Assembly (NCBI GenBank): GCA_035373905.1
Contig: DAOSOK010000012.1
Coordinates: 1 to 64,000, forward strand
Direction: 5' to 3'
Length of the DNA: 64,000 nt
DNA from: Candidatus Ozemobacteraceae bacterium
Lineage (GTDB): Bacteria; Muiribacteriota; Ozemobacteria; Ozemobacterales; Ozemobacteraceae
Below, in pieces: positions 35,374 to 44,597 of this stretch. Within the stretch, counting starts at the first letter, position 1; each line of letters begins with the position of its first letter. Both the position numbers and the translations under genes were made by a program. Under the pieces are notes generated by a model, which saw only the letters and a list, made by a program, of their open reading frames with translations, did not search any database and was not told the origin of the DNA.

Positions 35374-37968
35374 ATGAACACCGCAACCGTCCGATCCAAG
35401 TTTCTCGACTTCTTCAAGGGGCACGAACACTACGTCCGAGGCTCTTTTTCGCTGATCCCGCAGGACGACCCGACGCTCCTCTTCAACAGCGCCGGCATGG
35501 CCCCCTTCAAACCGTATTTCCTCGGCCTCAAAACCGACCTCAAGCGCGCCGCCACCTGCCAGAAGTGTTTTCGCACGACGGACATCGAGAACGTCGGGTA
35601 TACGGCCCGCCACCACACGTTTTTCGAGATGCTCGGCAACTTCAGTTTCGGCGATTATTTCAAGAAAGACGCGATCGCCTGGGCCTGGGAGTTCATCACG
35701 AAGGTCGTGAACCTCGACGTGAAGAAACTCTACGTCTCGGTTCACCACAGCGATGACGAGGCCCGCGAGATCTGGAACAAGAGTATCGGCGTTGCTTCCG
35801 ACCATATCGTCACCCTCGGCGACAAGGATAACTTCTGGACGATCGGCGTCGGCCCGTCCGGTCCCTGCTCCGAGATCTACATCGACCAGGGCCCCGGCAT
35901 CGGCTGCGGTTCGCCCGACTGCGCGCCGGGCTGCGACTGCCCGAGGTATCTCGAGTTCTGGAACCTCGTGTTCACGCAGTACAACCGCGCCGAGGACGGC
36001 GCGCTCACGCCGCTCAAGAAGAAGAACATCGATACCGGCATGGGCCTCGAGCGCCTCGCGGCGATCCTCCAGGGCAAACTCGACAACTTCGAGAACGACG
36101 TCTTCTCGGGCATCGTCGGCGCCATTGAGACGCGCACCGGCAAGCACTTCGCCGAGGGCGGCAAGACCCGCACCGCGCTGAAGGTCGTCGCCGACCACAT
36201 CCGCGCGCTCTCCTTCGCGATCGCCGACGGCGCGCTGCCGGGCAACGAAGGCCGCGGCTACGTGCTCAGAAAGATCCTGCGTCGCGCTTCCCGGTTCGGC
36301 TACAAGTATCTCGGCCAGGAAGAGCCGTTCCTGCACACGATCGTTCCGACCGTCGCCCGCGTCATGGACGCCTACCCCGAGGTCGGGCAGAATCTGGAAC
36401 TCGTCACCCGCGTCGTGAAGAGCGAGGAGGAGCGGTTCCTCCAGACCCTCAAGACCGGCAGCGAGATGCTGAACGGCTACATCGCCGACCTGAAGAAGGC
36501 CGGCGCGAAGCAGCTCGACGGCGTTCGCGCCTTCCAGTTGCACGACACCTACGGCTTCCCCCTCGACCTGACCCGCGAGATCTGCAAAGAGGAACAGCTG
36601 CTCGTGGATGAAACCGGGTTCAACACCGAGCTCGAGAAGCAGCGCGAGCGCGGCCGGGCCAACGTCGTCTCCGCGTTCGTGAACTTCAGCGCCATCAACC
36701 CGGCCGAATACGGGAAAACCGTGTTCACGGGCTACGCGACCATGACCGACACCGGAACGGTCCTGAACGTGGTCGAGGCCGGCGACGAACTGCTCGTCAT
36801 CACCGACCGCACGCCGTTTTACGCCGCATCGGGCGGCCAGATCGGCGACCACGGCGTGATCCGCGGGAAAGGCGCCGAGTTCGCCGTCCACACGACCGAC
36901 AAGGTCGAGGACGTGTTCATTCACCGGGGCGCATGGGTGAGCGCGGCCCGGTTCGGAAAGGGCGACCAGGTCGAGTTGCACGTCGATGTCGCCTCCCGGA
37001 AGGCGACGATGCGCAACCATACCGCCACGCACCTGCTTCACAAGGCGCTCCAGGAACTCCTCGGCGGCCACGTGAAACAGGCCGGTTCGGCCGTCGACCC
37101 CGACCGCCTGCGGTTCGACTTCACCCACTTCCAGTCGATCGATCCCACCACGCTCGGAGTCATCGAACAGCGCGTCAACGAGCGCGTCCTCGAAAGCTTG
37201 CCGGTGAACACCATCGAGACCAGCTACGATGATGCCGTCAAACTCGGCGCCATGGCCCTCTTTGGCGAGAAATACGGCGACGTCGTGCGCCTGGTCAGGG
37301 TCGGGGACTACTCGAAGGAACTCTGCGGGGGAACGCATATTTCCAACTCCTCGGAAATCGGGATGTTTACGATTCTCGGGGAGTCGTCGATCGCCTCCGG
37401 TGTGCGACGCATCGAGGCCGTGACCGGCGCCGCCGCGTATGCGCGGTTCCAGGCGATGCGCCAGGAAACCCGCGACCTCGCGAAGATCCTCGACTGCGAC
37501 CCGAAGAGCCTGTTGCAAAAGGCCGAGAAACTTGTGTCGCGCGTGGGCGAGCTCGAAAAAGAGATCGAAGCGGCACGCAAGAGCGATGCGAAGGGCCAGA
37601 TCGAGAAAGCACGCCAGTCGGTGCGCGTCATCGGCGGCGCCCAAGCCATCATCGCCCGGGTCGACGGCATGGGGGCCTCCGAACTGCAACAGATGACCGA
37701 CGAGTTGGTCGGCAGCCGCGAAAACGTGCTCTGCCTGCTTGCGGGCGGCGGCGAGAAGGCGACCTTCGTCCTGAAGATCTCGAAGGATCTTGTCGGCAGG
37801 GGCCTGAACGCGGGCAAGCTGATCAAGGAAATCGCGAAGATCGCCGGCGGAAGTGGCGGCGGCCGGCCCGACATGGCCACCGCGGGCGGGAAGGAGCCCG
37901 CGAAGATCGACGATGCCCTCAAGGCCGCCGAATCCATCATCGGCTCGTCGTTCGGCGCCTCGGCCTGA
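35374..37968 (+). CDS. alaS: alanyl-tRNA synthetase
   Basis: 864 residues, normal length. Class II core at the N-terminus (FLDFFKGHEHYVRGSFSLIP, HHTFFEMLGNFSFGDYFKKD), then the tRNA-recognition helices, the editing domain with zinc ligands in HTATHLLHKAL and CGGTHISNSSEIG, and the C-Ala domain with GGSGGGRPDMA. Charges tRNA-Ala and clears Ser/Gly-tRNA-Ala. AGGAG precedes the ATG. The neighbouring ruvX downstream is a conserved pairing in several phyla. Confidence 0.97.
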   Translation: MNTATVRSKFLDFFKGHEHYVRGSFSLIPQDDPTLLFNSAGMAPFKPYFLGLKTDLKRAATCQKCFRTTDIENVGYTARHHTFFEMLGNFSFGDYFKKDAIAWAWEFITKVVNLDVKKLYVSVHHSDDEAREIWNKSIGVASDHIVTLGDKDNFWTIGVGPSGPCSEIYIDQGPGIGCGSPDCAPGCDCPRYLEFWNLVFTQYNRAEDGALTPLKKKNIDTGMGLERLAAILQGKLDNFENDVFSGIVGAIETRTGKHFAEGGKTRTALKVVADHIRALSFAIADGALPGNEGRGYVLRKILRRASRFGYKYLGQEEPFLHTIVPTVARVMDAYPEVGQNLELVTRVVKSEEERFLQTLKTGSEMLNGYIADLKKAGAKQLDGVRAFQLHDTYGFPLDLTREICKEEQLLVDETGFNTELEKQRERGRANVVSAFVNFSAINPAEYGKTVFTGYATMTDTGTVLNVVEAGDELLVITDRTPFYAASGGQIGDHGVIRGKGAEFAVHTTDKVEDVFIHRGAWVSAARFGKGDQVELHVDVASRKATMRNHTATHLLHKALQELLGGHVKQAGSAVDPDRLRFDFTHFQSIDPTTLGVIEQRVNERVLESLPVNTIETSYDDAVKLGAMALFGEKYGDVVRLVRVGDYSKELCGGTHISNSSEIGMFTILGESSIASGVRRIEAVTGAAAYARFQAMRQETRDLAKILDCDPKSLLQKAEKLVSRVGELEKEIEAARKSDAKGQIEKARQSVRVIGGAQAIIARVDGMGASELQQMTDELVGSRENVLCLLAGGGEKATFVLKISKDLVGRGLNAGKLIKEIAKIAGGSGGGRPDMATAGGKEPAKIDDALKAAESIIGSSFGASA

Positions 37969-38008
37969 TCTCGCGCACGTCGATTCGAAAGATACTATCG
38001 GTAATGCC

Positions 38009-38037
38009 GCAGGGGCGGGTTTCAAACCCGCCCCTGC
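38009..38037. repeat. dispersed palindrome, copy 5
   Basis: GCAGGGGCGGGTTT-C-AAACCCGCCCCTGC, a perfect 14-bp-arm palindrome and the most complete copy in the window. It lies between alaS and ruvX. Confidence 0.8.
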
Positions 38038-38114
38038 ACTCTCTATGGAAAATCATATCTCATTTCCGATATGCGTGTGCGTCCTGAGCACGCGGTGCCG
38101 GGCGAGGGGGATGC

Positions 38115-38555
38115 ATGAAATTCATTGCCTTGGATGTAGGGAGCAAGCGGATTGGCGTGGCGAGTTGCGATCGGCTCGAGATCGCCGCTTCCCCGCATTC
38201 GGTCGTGCCGGCCGGAAAGGATGCTCCGGCGACGATCGCCCGGCTGGTCGAGAGCGAAGAGGCCGATGGCCTCGTCGTCGGACTGCCGCTCTCGCTTGAC
38301 GGCGAAGAGCACGGCGAGGCGTCGCGCATCGTCAGGGCGTTCGTCGAACGCCTTCAGCCGCTGATCAAGGTCCCGATCGAGTTTATCGACGAGCGCTTCA
38401 CGACGAACATGGCGGTGACCAGCCTGATCGAGTCGGGCATGCGCCGCGAAAAGCGCCGTGAGATCCGCGACGCCGTTTCGGCCGCCCTCATCCTCAAGAC
38501 GTTCCTCGACCGCCGCCGCTCGGCGAATCCAACCCATCCGGACGACGAATCTTGA
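38115..38555 (+). CDS. ruvX: Holliday junction resolvase-like RuvX (YqgF)
   Basis: 146 residues of RNase H-like fold with YqgF hallmarks: ALDVGSKRIGVASCD, ADGLVVGLPLSLDGEE, and IEFIDERFTTNMAV with a C-terminal RDAVSAALILKTFLD. The family acts in pre-16S rRNA 5-prime processing and possibly junction resolution. GAGGGG lies about 5 bases before the ATG. Confidence 0.92.
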   Translation: MKFIALDVGSKRIGVASCDRLEIAASPHSVVPAGKDAPATIARLVESEEADGLVVGLPLSLDGEEHGEASRIVRAFVERLQPLIKVPIEFIDERFTTNMAVTSLIESGMRREKRREIRDAVSAALILKTFLDRRRSANPTHPDDES

Positions 38556-38809
38556 GACCCAGTCCGCGGATGACCCTGATGAAGAAAATGTCGCGGCTGA
38601 ACAACTGAAAAACCTCTTTCCATGGAGTTTCCGGGGGCGTGTCGAAATGGATTGATCCCGGCGTTCCTCTCTTCTTTTGTTGAACGAACTCGATTTTTCC
38701 CAAAACTCGACCTGAGCCTTTGCGGAATATGGCGGAGAGGCGGGGGGTGTGGTAGCATACGGGGCACGAAACGATGCCCTTCAACTATCTGCAAAGGATG
38801 CGATGAACG

Positions 38810-39217
38810 ATGAGCGAGCTGAACTACAGAAGCGTACTGATTTGCGAAGATATCCGCCAGGAAGTGAACGGCCGGGTGAGCCTGATGGGCGTGCTCGCCT
38901 CGAAACTTTTCGTGACGCGCTTCCCGTTCAAGTTCCTCAAACTCTGCCTCTTCATCGAATGGGAGGAAGTGGTCGGAAAGTGGGACGTGGGCATCAACAT
39001 CGTCAAGCCCTCCGGCACGCCGCTGCTGCCGAAGCCGCTGGCCGCCAGCATCGAGGGCCAGGTCGGCCTGACCGCGCGCTCGATGATCGTTCTCGAAAAC
39101 TTCGAATTTCCCGAAGCCGGCACGTATCTGTTTGAATTCACGGCCAACGGCAAGAGTATCGGATGCGAGCGGTTCACCCTCGAGAAATACGAGGCCGCCC
39201 CCAAGGTCACGAATTGA
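38810..39217 (+). CDS. DUF6941-like protein
   Basis: 135 residues, cytosolic. The opening YRSVLICEDIRQEVNGRVSL, then MGVL, and the overall beta-sandwich look (LKLCLFIEWEEVVGKWDVGI, then NFEFPEAGTYLFEFTANGKS) match what I recall of DUF6941; function unknown. AAGGA lies 11 bases upstream. The HEAT-repeat gene follows after 3 bases, so the pair is co-translated. The preceding 38556-38809 contains no gene I can support. Confidence 0.6.
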   Translation: MSELNYRSVLICEDIRQEVNGRVSLMGVLASKLFVTRFPFKFLKLCLFIEWEEVVGKWDVGINIVKPSGTPLLPKPLAASIEGQVGLTARSMIVLENFEFPEAGTYLFEFTANGKSIGCERFTLEKYEAAPKVTN

Positions 39218-39220
39218 TCC

Positions 39221-40444
39221 ATGGCCGGGTCACAGCCGAACGGGCGGGCGACCGCCGAACTTCTCGAAAAGGCGTATGCCGCGCCTGAAACGTTCGCCGA
39301 ACGCGTCCTGCCGCAGATCCGGCAGAATATGGCCGAGTCCGTCCCGATCCTTCTGGAGGCGTTCGACGGTTCGAACGCGATCGCGAAGTCACTCGTTGCC
39401 GATCTGTTCAAGGGGCCCCTGAAGGAAGCGGCCCCCGCCGCTCTGATGGGCGAACTCGATGAAAAGCGGCCCGACCGGTTTGTCTGGGCCGCCCTGATCC
39501 TGTCGGAACTCCGCCACCAGCCGGCCGTCGAGCCGCTCATTCGGGCGCTTTCTTCGAAAAATATCCCCGTCTCGATCGCCGCAATCAAGGCGCTCATGAC
39601 GTTCGGAACGCCCGCCGCTCACAAGGCACTGACGGAACTTCTGCTGAAATGCCCCGATGAGGTGAAGCTCGCCGCAGCCGAACGAGTGCTTGCCCCGGTC
39701 GCCGACCGCCTTTCCCCCGACCTACTCGCCGAATACGGCCGCCTCGGAACCGACCGTCAGAGCTGGATTCTGAAGTTCCTCGCCGAGGCCGGCACCGTTC
39801 AGGCGTTTCCCCACTTCGTCGCCGCCCTCGAAAAAGACCCGCTCGGCCTGGGCCTCTTCGGCGTGAAGGGCCTCGGCCGCGTCGGCACGGAAGAGGCTGT
39901 CGACGTGCTCGAAAAACATCTTTCGCACCCGGAATGGTTCCTGCGGAAACGCATCGTCGAGGCGCTCGGCCAGGCGAAAGCCCCGAATGCCGTTCCGCCC
40001 TTGGTGCGGTCGCTCGTCGATCCCTCGGTGCAGGTCAGGAGCGGAACGATCGAGGCGCTATCGAAGGTCGGCCATCTCGATATCCCGTTCATGATCGATC
40101 AGTTGAACACGGGAAATCGCGACCTGAAGGTGAATCTCATCCGGGTCATGGGGCAGATTCACGACCGGCGGCTGCTCGAGCCGATGGTGAAAACGCTTTC
40201 CGACCGTTCGATGCTGGTGTTCTCGCTCGATGCGATCGGCGATCTGGGCTTTGCCGAGGCGGCGCCCGCCATCGAGCCGTTCCTGCGGGATGGGGAATGG
40301 TTCAACCGGCTGAACGCGATCGAGGCGCTGGGGAAGCTTCCCCTGCCGAACCTCTACAAGCTCGCCGAAACGCTGATCGAAGACGAAAACGACATGGTCC
40401 GCAACTCGGCCAAGCGCATCATGGCGAAAACGGCCAACGGCTGA
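39221..40444 (+). CDS. HEAT-repeat protein
   Basis: 407 residues made almost wholly of HEAT-like helical pairs of about 30 residues, e.g. QPAVEPLIRALSSKNIPVSI, NAVPPLVRSLVDPSVQVRSG, LLEPMVKTLSDRSMLVFSL and AAPAIEPFLRDGEWFNRLNA. Such solenoids are protein-protein scaffolds. No catalytic domain or signal peptide. It ends 2 bases from the convergent CheA-like gene; both stop codons lie in one palindrome. Its position beside the chemotaxis genes is suggestive, but strands differ. Confidence 0.8.
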   Translation: MAGSQPNGRATAELLEKAYAAPETFAERVLPQIRQNMAESVPILLEAFDGSNAIAKSLVADLFKGPLKEAAPAALMGELDEKRPDRFVWAALILSELRHQPAVEPLIRALSSKNIPVSIAAIKALMTFGTPAAHKALTELLLKCPDEVKLAAAERVLAPVADRLSPDLLAEYGRLGTDRQSWILKFLAEAGTVQAFPHFVAALEKDPLGLGLFGVKGLGRVGTEEAVDVLEKHLSHPEWFLRKRIVEALGQAKAPNAVPPLVRSLVDPSVQVRSGTIEALSKVGHLDIPFMIDQLNTGNRDLKVNLIRVMGQIHDRRLLEPMVKTLSDRSMLVFSLDAIGDLGFAEAAPAIEPFLRDGEWFNRLNAIEALGKLPLPNLYKLAETLIEDENDMVRNSAKRIMAKTANG

Positions 40445-40446
40445 GC

Positions 40447-42093
40447 TCAGCCGAAGACGATCTTCTCGGCGTTCAGCAGGATGATGATCTTGTTGCCGAG
40501 CTTGCCCACGCCCCGCAGATGCTCGACGTTCACCCCTTCGCTCACATGAGAGGGCGGCTCGATCGACGTCTGCGGCAGTCGCAGGACTTCCTGGACGCGG
40601 TCGACCAGGAACCCGACCTTGACCTTTTCCCGCTCGAACGAGAGGATCATGATCTGGTCGTCGCGAATGTCGGCTTTTTCGGTCAGTTTGAGACGGCGTC
40701 TCAGATTTATAACGGGTAATATTTCACCGCGGAGATTGATGACGCCCTCGATATGGGACGGGGATTTCGGGACCCGGGTCATCGGCAGCATGTTGATGAT
40801 GCCTTCGACCTGCTTGATTCCCAGGGCGTACGTTTCGCCGGCCATCTGGAAGCTGACCAGTTGGACGAGTTCGATAACCTCCTTCTGAGATTCGAGATCT
40901 TCGTCGTTCGAATCGTTTCCGCCGCCGCCCTGGAGGGAGTCGGGGAGGTCGTCCGGGGGCTGGAAGATGTCCTGGGTCTGCGGCTTTGCCGGTTGTCTGG
41001 GAGGTTGTTGTGCGGCCGGCCGAACCGGCGCGGGTTGTGCCGCCGGCCTCGTTCGCTCGCGCGGGGGAGCGGGGGGCTGTGGCTGACGGACAGGCTGTGG
41101 GGCCGGCGGAAGCGGCTGTGCCGGCTTGACCGGCTGAATGAACGCCGGTTCGGGCTCGGGTTCTGGTTCCTGAACGGAGGGAGGCTCGGGCTCGGGTTCA
41201 GGTTCCGGTTCCGGCTCGGGTTCGTGCGGGGATACGGATTCCGGCGCGGGCCGGGGTTCTCCGAAAGAGGCGGTCTCGACACTCGCCCCTGCCGGGGGAA
41301 TCGGGAACATATCGGCTTTCTCGACCTCGGAGACGGACTCGATCTCTTCCGAGACGGCCTTTTCCGAGGAATTCGTCGTGATGACCATCATGAAAGCCCT
41401 GTCGAACTTTTCGTTCTCGAGATCCTTCACGGACGGGATGGATTTGACGATGGAGCACTGCTGTGCCTCGAGAGTGCGCAGAATCATGAAAATGCGCGGC
41501 CCCTTCAGGAGACAGTCGGGGACGAGGGATACCTTGAGGAGATAGGGTTGCCCTCCCTGCCGATGGGCTTCCTCCAGCTTCGCCAGTTCGGTCTCGGTCA
41601 GATCGAAGTAGGCAAGGTCGGATAATTCCGGGGGGTAGGGCGCGGCGGGAGAGCTGCCGGTAGCGGGTGATGTGCCGGCATCCGGGGATTGCTGCTCGGG
41701 CGCGGTTTCTCCCGCGGCGATTCTGGCGAGCTTCTGGGAGATCTCCGTCGGATCGATGCGCGAATCGCTCTGGTTGAAACTGTCCGTCACGAGATTGCGC
41801 AGGACGTCGAACGTCTCGAACAGCACGTCGATCAACTGGGGCGATACGGAAAGCTGGCGATTCCGGAGCTTGTCGAGAACGCTCTCCATCTCGTGGGTGA
41901 GATGGGCGATCTTCTCGAAGCCCATGGTGGCGGACATGCCCTTGAGGGTGTGCGCCGCACGGAAGATGTCCTCGATGGCGCCTATATTGCCGGGATTCTG
42001 CTCCATCGCGAGGAGCATGCGGTCCATCAGATCGAGGTTCTCCTTCGAACCGTCGATATAGGCACCCATATATTGTTGAAGGTCGAGATCCAC
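40447..42093 (-). CDS. kinase-less CheA paralogue: Hpt-P2-CheW fusion
   Basis: 548 residues. Residues 1-115 are an Hpt (P1) domain with His48 in FRAAHTLKGMSATMGF, closely matching the adjacent CheA. Residues about 155-270 match the P2 CheY-binding region of that CheA (LLKVSLVPDCLLKGPRIFMI, EEIESVSEVEKADMFPIP). A Pro/Glu/Arg linker (about 275-400, with (EP)n runs) leads to a CheW domain (QLVSFQMAGETYALGIKQVE, INLRGEILPVINLRRRLKLT). The dimerisation (P3) and ATPase (P4) domains are absent. It should dock on receptors or CheA through CheW, accept phosphate from CheA in trans, and pass it to CheY. GTG start with AGGAG 6 bases before; follows cheA by 25 bases. Confidence 0.85.
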   Translation of the reverse strand: MDLDLQQYMGAYIDGSKENLDLMDRMLLAMEQNPGNIGAIEDIFRAAHTLKGMSATMGFEKIAHLTHEMESVLDKLRNRQLSVSPQLIDVLFETFDVLRNLVTDSFNQSDSRIDPTEISQKLARIAAGETAPEQQSPDAGTSPATGSSPAAPYPPELSDLAYFDLTETELAKLEEAHRQGGQPYLLKVSLVPDCLLKGPRIFMILRTLEAQQCSIVKSIPSVKDLENEKFDRAFMMVITTNSSEKAVSEEIESVSEVEKADMFPIPPAGASVETASFGEPRPAPESVSPHEPEPEPEPEPEPEPPSVQEPEPEPEPAFIQPVKPAQPLPPAPQPVRQPQPPAPPRERTRPAAQPAPVRPAAQQPPRQPAKPQTQDIFQPPDDLPDSLQGGGGNDSNDEDLESQKEVIELVQLVSFQMAGETYALGIKQVEGIINMLPMTRVPKSPSHIEGVINLRGEILPVINLRRRLKLTEKADIRDDQIMILSFEREKVKVGFLVDRVQEVLRLPQTSIEPPSHVSEGVNVEHLRGVGKLGNKIIILLNAEKIVFG

Positions 42094-42118
42094 CGCGGAC
42101 TCCTTGGTCTGTTTTCCC

Positions 42119-44425
42119 CTACGTTCGTGTCTGGCCCTTCGTCTGGAAGAACGACGGAATGTCCAGGATCAACGCGATGCTTCCGTCGCCGCGCATCGTC
42201 GCGCCCATGATGCCGGGCAGTCCGCTCAGCAGATTACCCAGGGATTTGATGACGATTTCCTGCTGGCCGAGCAGCTCGTCGACCATGAACCCGGCCCGCT
42301 TTTCGCCCGATGCGCAGACGACGATCGACAGCTCGTCCTCCTTGTCCTTCTCGTCGCTCGTCTTCGGCACGTTCAGCTCGTTTCTCAGCCTGATGATCGG
42401 CAGGACTTCTCCCCGCAGCAGGGTTACTTCCTGGTGCTGCACGATGTTGACGTCGCTCTTTGTGATGTCCATCGTCTCCTGGACGGAGCCAAGGGGAATG
42501 GCGTAGGTTTCGGCGCCGAGTTTCACCATGAGGGCGGGCAGGATCGCGAGCGTGAGGGGAAGCTTGATGATGACCCGGGTGCCGATGCCGACCTTCGAAT
42601 CGACGTCGAGGGAGCCGTTGAGTTCGTCGATCTTCGCCTTCACCGCGTCCATGCCGACGCCACGGCCGGAAATGTCCGTCACGGTTTTCGCCGTCGAAAA
42701 GCCGGGCAGGAAGACGATCTTGACGATTTCCTCGGGGGGCATCCTGTCGATCTGATCCTGCGTGAAGAGGCCTCGCTTGACCGCGATGGGGCCGACGATC
42801 GACGGATCGATGCCCCGTCCGTCGTCGCGCACCTCGATGATGACGTGGTTCCCCTCGTGGCGTGCGATCAGATGAATCGTGCCGGTGTCGCTTTTGCCGC
42901 GGGCGACGCGCTCGGCGGGATGTTCTATGCCATGGTCTATAGAATTGCGAATGATGTGGACCATAGGATCGCCGATCTCGTCGATCACGGTACGATCCAT
43001 TTCGGTTTCCTTCCCCTCGATGACGAGGTCGATCTTCTTGTCCAGTTTTTTCGAAAGATCGCGCGTCATGCGGGGAAACCGGTCGAACACCTGTTCGATG
43101 GGCACCATGCGAACCTGCATGACGACGTTCTGGAGCGAACTGCTGATCTGGGAAACGCGCGTCAGCGTCTCGTTCAGGTCCTTCAGCTTGTGCGCGGCCC
43201 CGATGTCGGCGAGCCGCGTGCGGTTGATGACCAGTTCACCGACCAGATTCATCAGATCATCCAGCCGGTGCATGTCGACGCGGACGGTCTGGCTGCCGCG
43301 CTTGTCGGCCATCCCCGCTCCCGGTTTCGGCGGCTGGCCTGCCGGCGGTTTCCCGCCCCCTGCCGGCGGGGCCGGCGGAGTCGGGGAGGGCGGCGCGGCC
43401 GTCACGGCGGGCGACGGAACGGCATTCCTGGGAGCTGCCGGAGCGAGGGTCTGGGACGGCTGCCGCGGCGGTGCGGCGGGAGGCGGCGAAGCGGCCGTTC
43501 GTGTGGCCGAAACCGCCGGCGTCCGCTGAACCGGCTTCTGAACCGGCGGCGGCTCAGGCACAGGCGGCGGGGCCTGGACGGCGGGCGGCGCCGACGGCTG
43601 GATGAGCGGTTGGGCCTGGAGCGGGACCTCGGGTTGCGGGGTCCGAAGATCGTCAGGTGTGAGGGGCGTCACGCGGACGGTCTCGATCTCGGAAATCGAC
43701 TCGATCCCGACCTTGACGTCGTCGGCTTCCGTGGGAGTGATCAGAAGCATTTTGAACGAAAGATCGAACTTCTCTTCCTCGAGGTCCTTGATCTCGGGAA
43801 CCGATTTGATGATCTCGCATTTGAGTTCTTCAAGATTGCGCACGACCATGAACGCGCGCGGCGCCTTGAGCAGACAGTCGGCCACCAGAGTGACCTGCAA
43901 CAGGAAGATGTGCGAGCCGCGCTGTTCCCCTTCGACGAGAACCTGGAGCTCGAACTCGTTCAGCGTGATGCCGGACAGTTCCGGCCCCGTCTCGGCCGGT
44001 GCCGCCTGCGCCGAAGTTGCCTGGCTCTCCTGTTGCTCGCTCGTGCCGGCAACATCCGCCAGTTTTTTCGAAATGGCGTCGAGGTTCACGTTCGAGTCCG
44101 AAGAAGAGATGCTGTCGTTGACGAGAATGCGCAGAACGTCGAACGTTTCGAACAGGACGTCGACGACGGCGGTCGTGACGGGAATTTCCCGGTTGCGGAG
44201 CTTGTCGAGAATATTCTCCATCTCGTGAGTAAGATGGGCGACCTTCTCGAATCCCATGGTGGCCGACATTCCCTTGAGGGTGTGGGCGGCGCGGAAAATC
44301 TCGCCCACGGAATCGATGTCGTTGGGATTCTGCTCCAGATTCAGGAGCATCTTGTCCATCATATCGAGGTTCTCTTTCGAACCGTCGATATACATGCCCA
44401 TATATTGGGAAAGGTCGATATCCAC
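42119..44425 (-). CDS. cheA: chemotaxis histidine kinase CheA
   Basis: 768 residues with all five domains: P1 with phospho-accepting His48 (FRAAHTLKGMSATMGF), P2 at about 155-250, a long Pro/Ala-rich linker, P3 (VRVDMHRLDDLMNLVGELVI), P4 ATPase with N box HIIRNSIDHGIEHP, G1 DDGRGID, FLPGFSTAKTVTD and G2 GRGVGMDAVK, and a CheW-like P5 (IPLGSVQETMDITK, LRGEVLPIIRLRNEL). Controls flagellar rotation by phosphorylating CheY (encoded at 53988). GTG start with GGGAG 9 bases upstream. Followed by its kinase-less paralogue. Confidence 0.96.
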   Translation of the reverse strand: MDIDLSQYMGMYIDGSKENLDMMDKMLLNLEQNPNDIDSVGEIFRAAHTLKGMSATMGFEKVAHLTHEMENILDKLRNREIPVTTAVVDVLFETFDVLRILVNDSISSSDSNVNLDAISKKLADVAGTSEQQESQATSAQAAPAETGPELSGITLNEFELQVLVEGEQRGSHIFLLQVTLVADCLLKAPRAFMVVRNLEELKCEIIKSVPEIKDLEEEKFDLSFKMLLITPTEADDVKVGIESISEIETVRVTPLTPDDLRTPQPEVPLQAQPLIQPSAPPAVQAPPPVPEPPPVQKPVQRTPAVSATRTAASPPPAAPPRQPSQTLAPAAPRNAVPSPAVTAAPPSPTPPAPPAGGGKPPAGQPPKPGAGMADKRGSQTVRVDMHRLDDLMNLVGELVINRTRLADIGAAHKLKDLNETLTRVSQISSSLQNVVMQVRMVPIEQVFDRFPRMTRDLSKKLDKKIDLVIEGKETEMDRTVIDEIGDPMVHIIRNSIDHGIEHPAERVARGKSDTGTIHLIARHEGNHVIIEVRDDGRGIDPSIVGPIAVKRGLFTQDQIDRMPPEEIVKIVFLPGFSTAKTVTDISGRGVGMDAVKAKIDELNGSLDVDSKVGIGTRVIIKLPLTLAILPALMVKLGAETYAIPLGSVQETMDITKSDVNIVQHQEVTLLRGEVLPIIRLRNELNVPKTSDEKDKEDELSIVVCASGEKRAGFMVDELLGQQEIVIKSLGNLLSGLPGIMGATMRGDGSIALILDIPSFFQTKGQTRT

Positions 44426-44597
44426 CGGAACCGGCTCCCTTTACCTCGTCTTGCTGTCGTTCAAGGCGTCACGAATGAGGCGTGGTCAAACCCCAGAGTA
44501 TACAGGAAATGTGACAAATGTGCGAGTCCGACAGTGGCGGAAACAGGATGCCCGACGGCACGACGAACAGCGGCCCGGACCGGTTTTCTCAAAAAAA

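Noticed and set aside
35197..38025. 942-codon minus-strand frame opposite alaS
   Set aside because: Antisense to an unmistakable alanyl-tRNA synthetase; composition (Val/Asp/Glu/Arg/His-rich) is typical of high-GC antisense frames.
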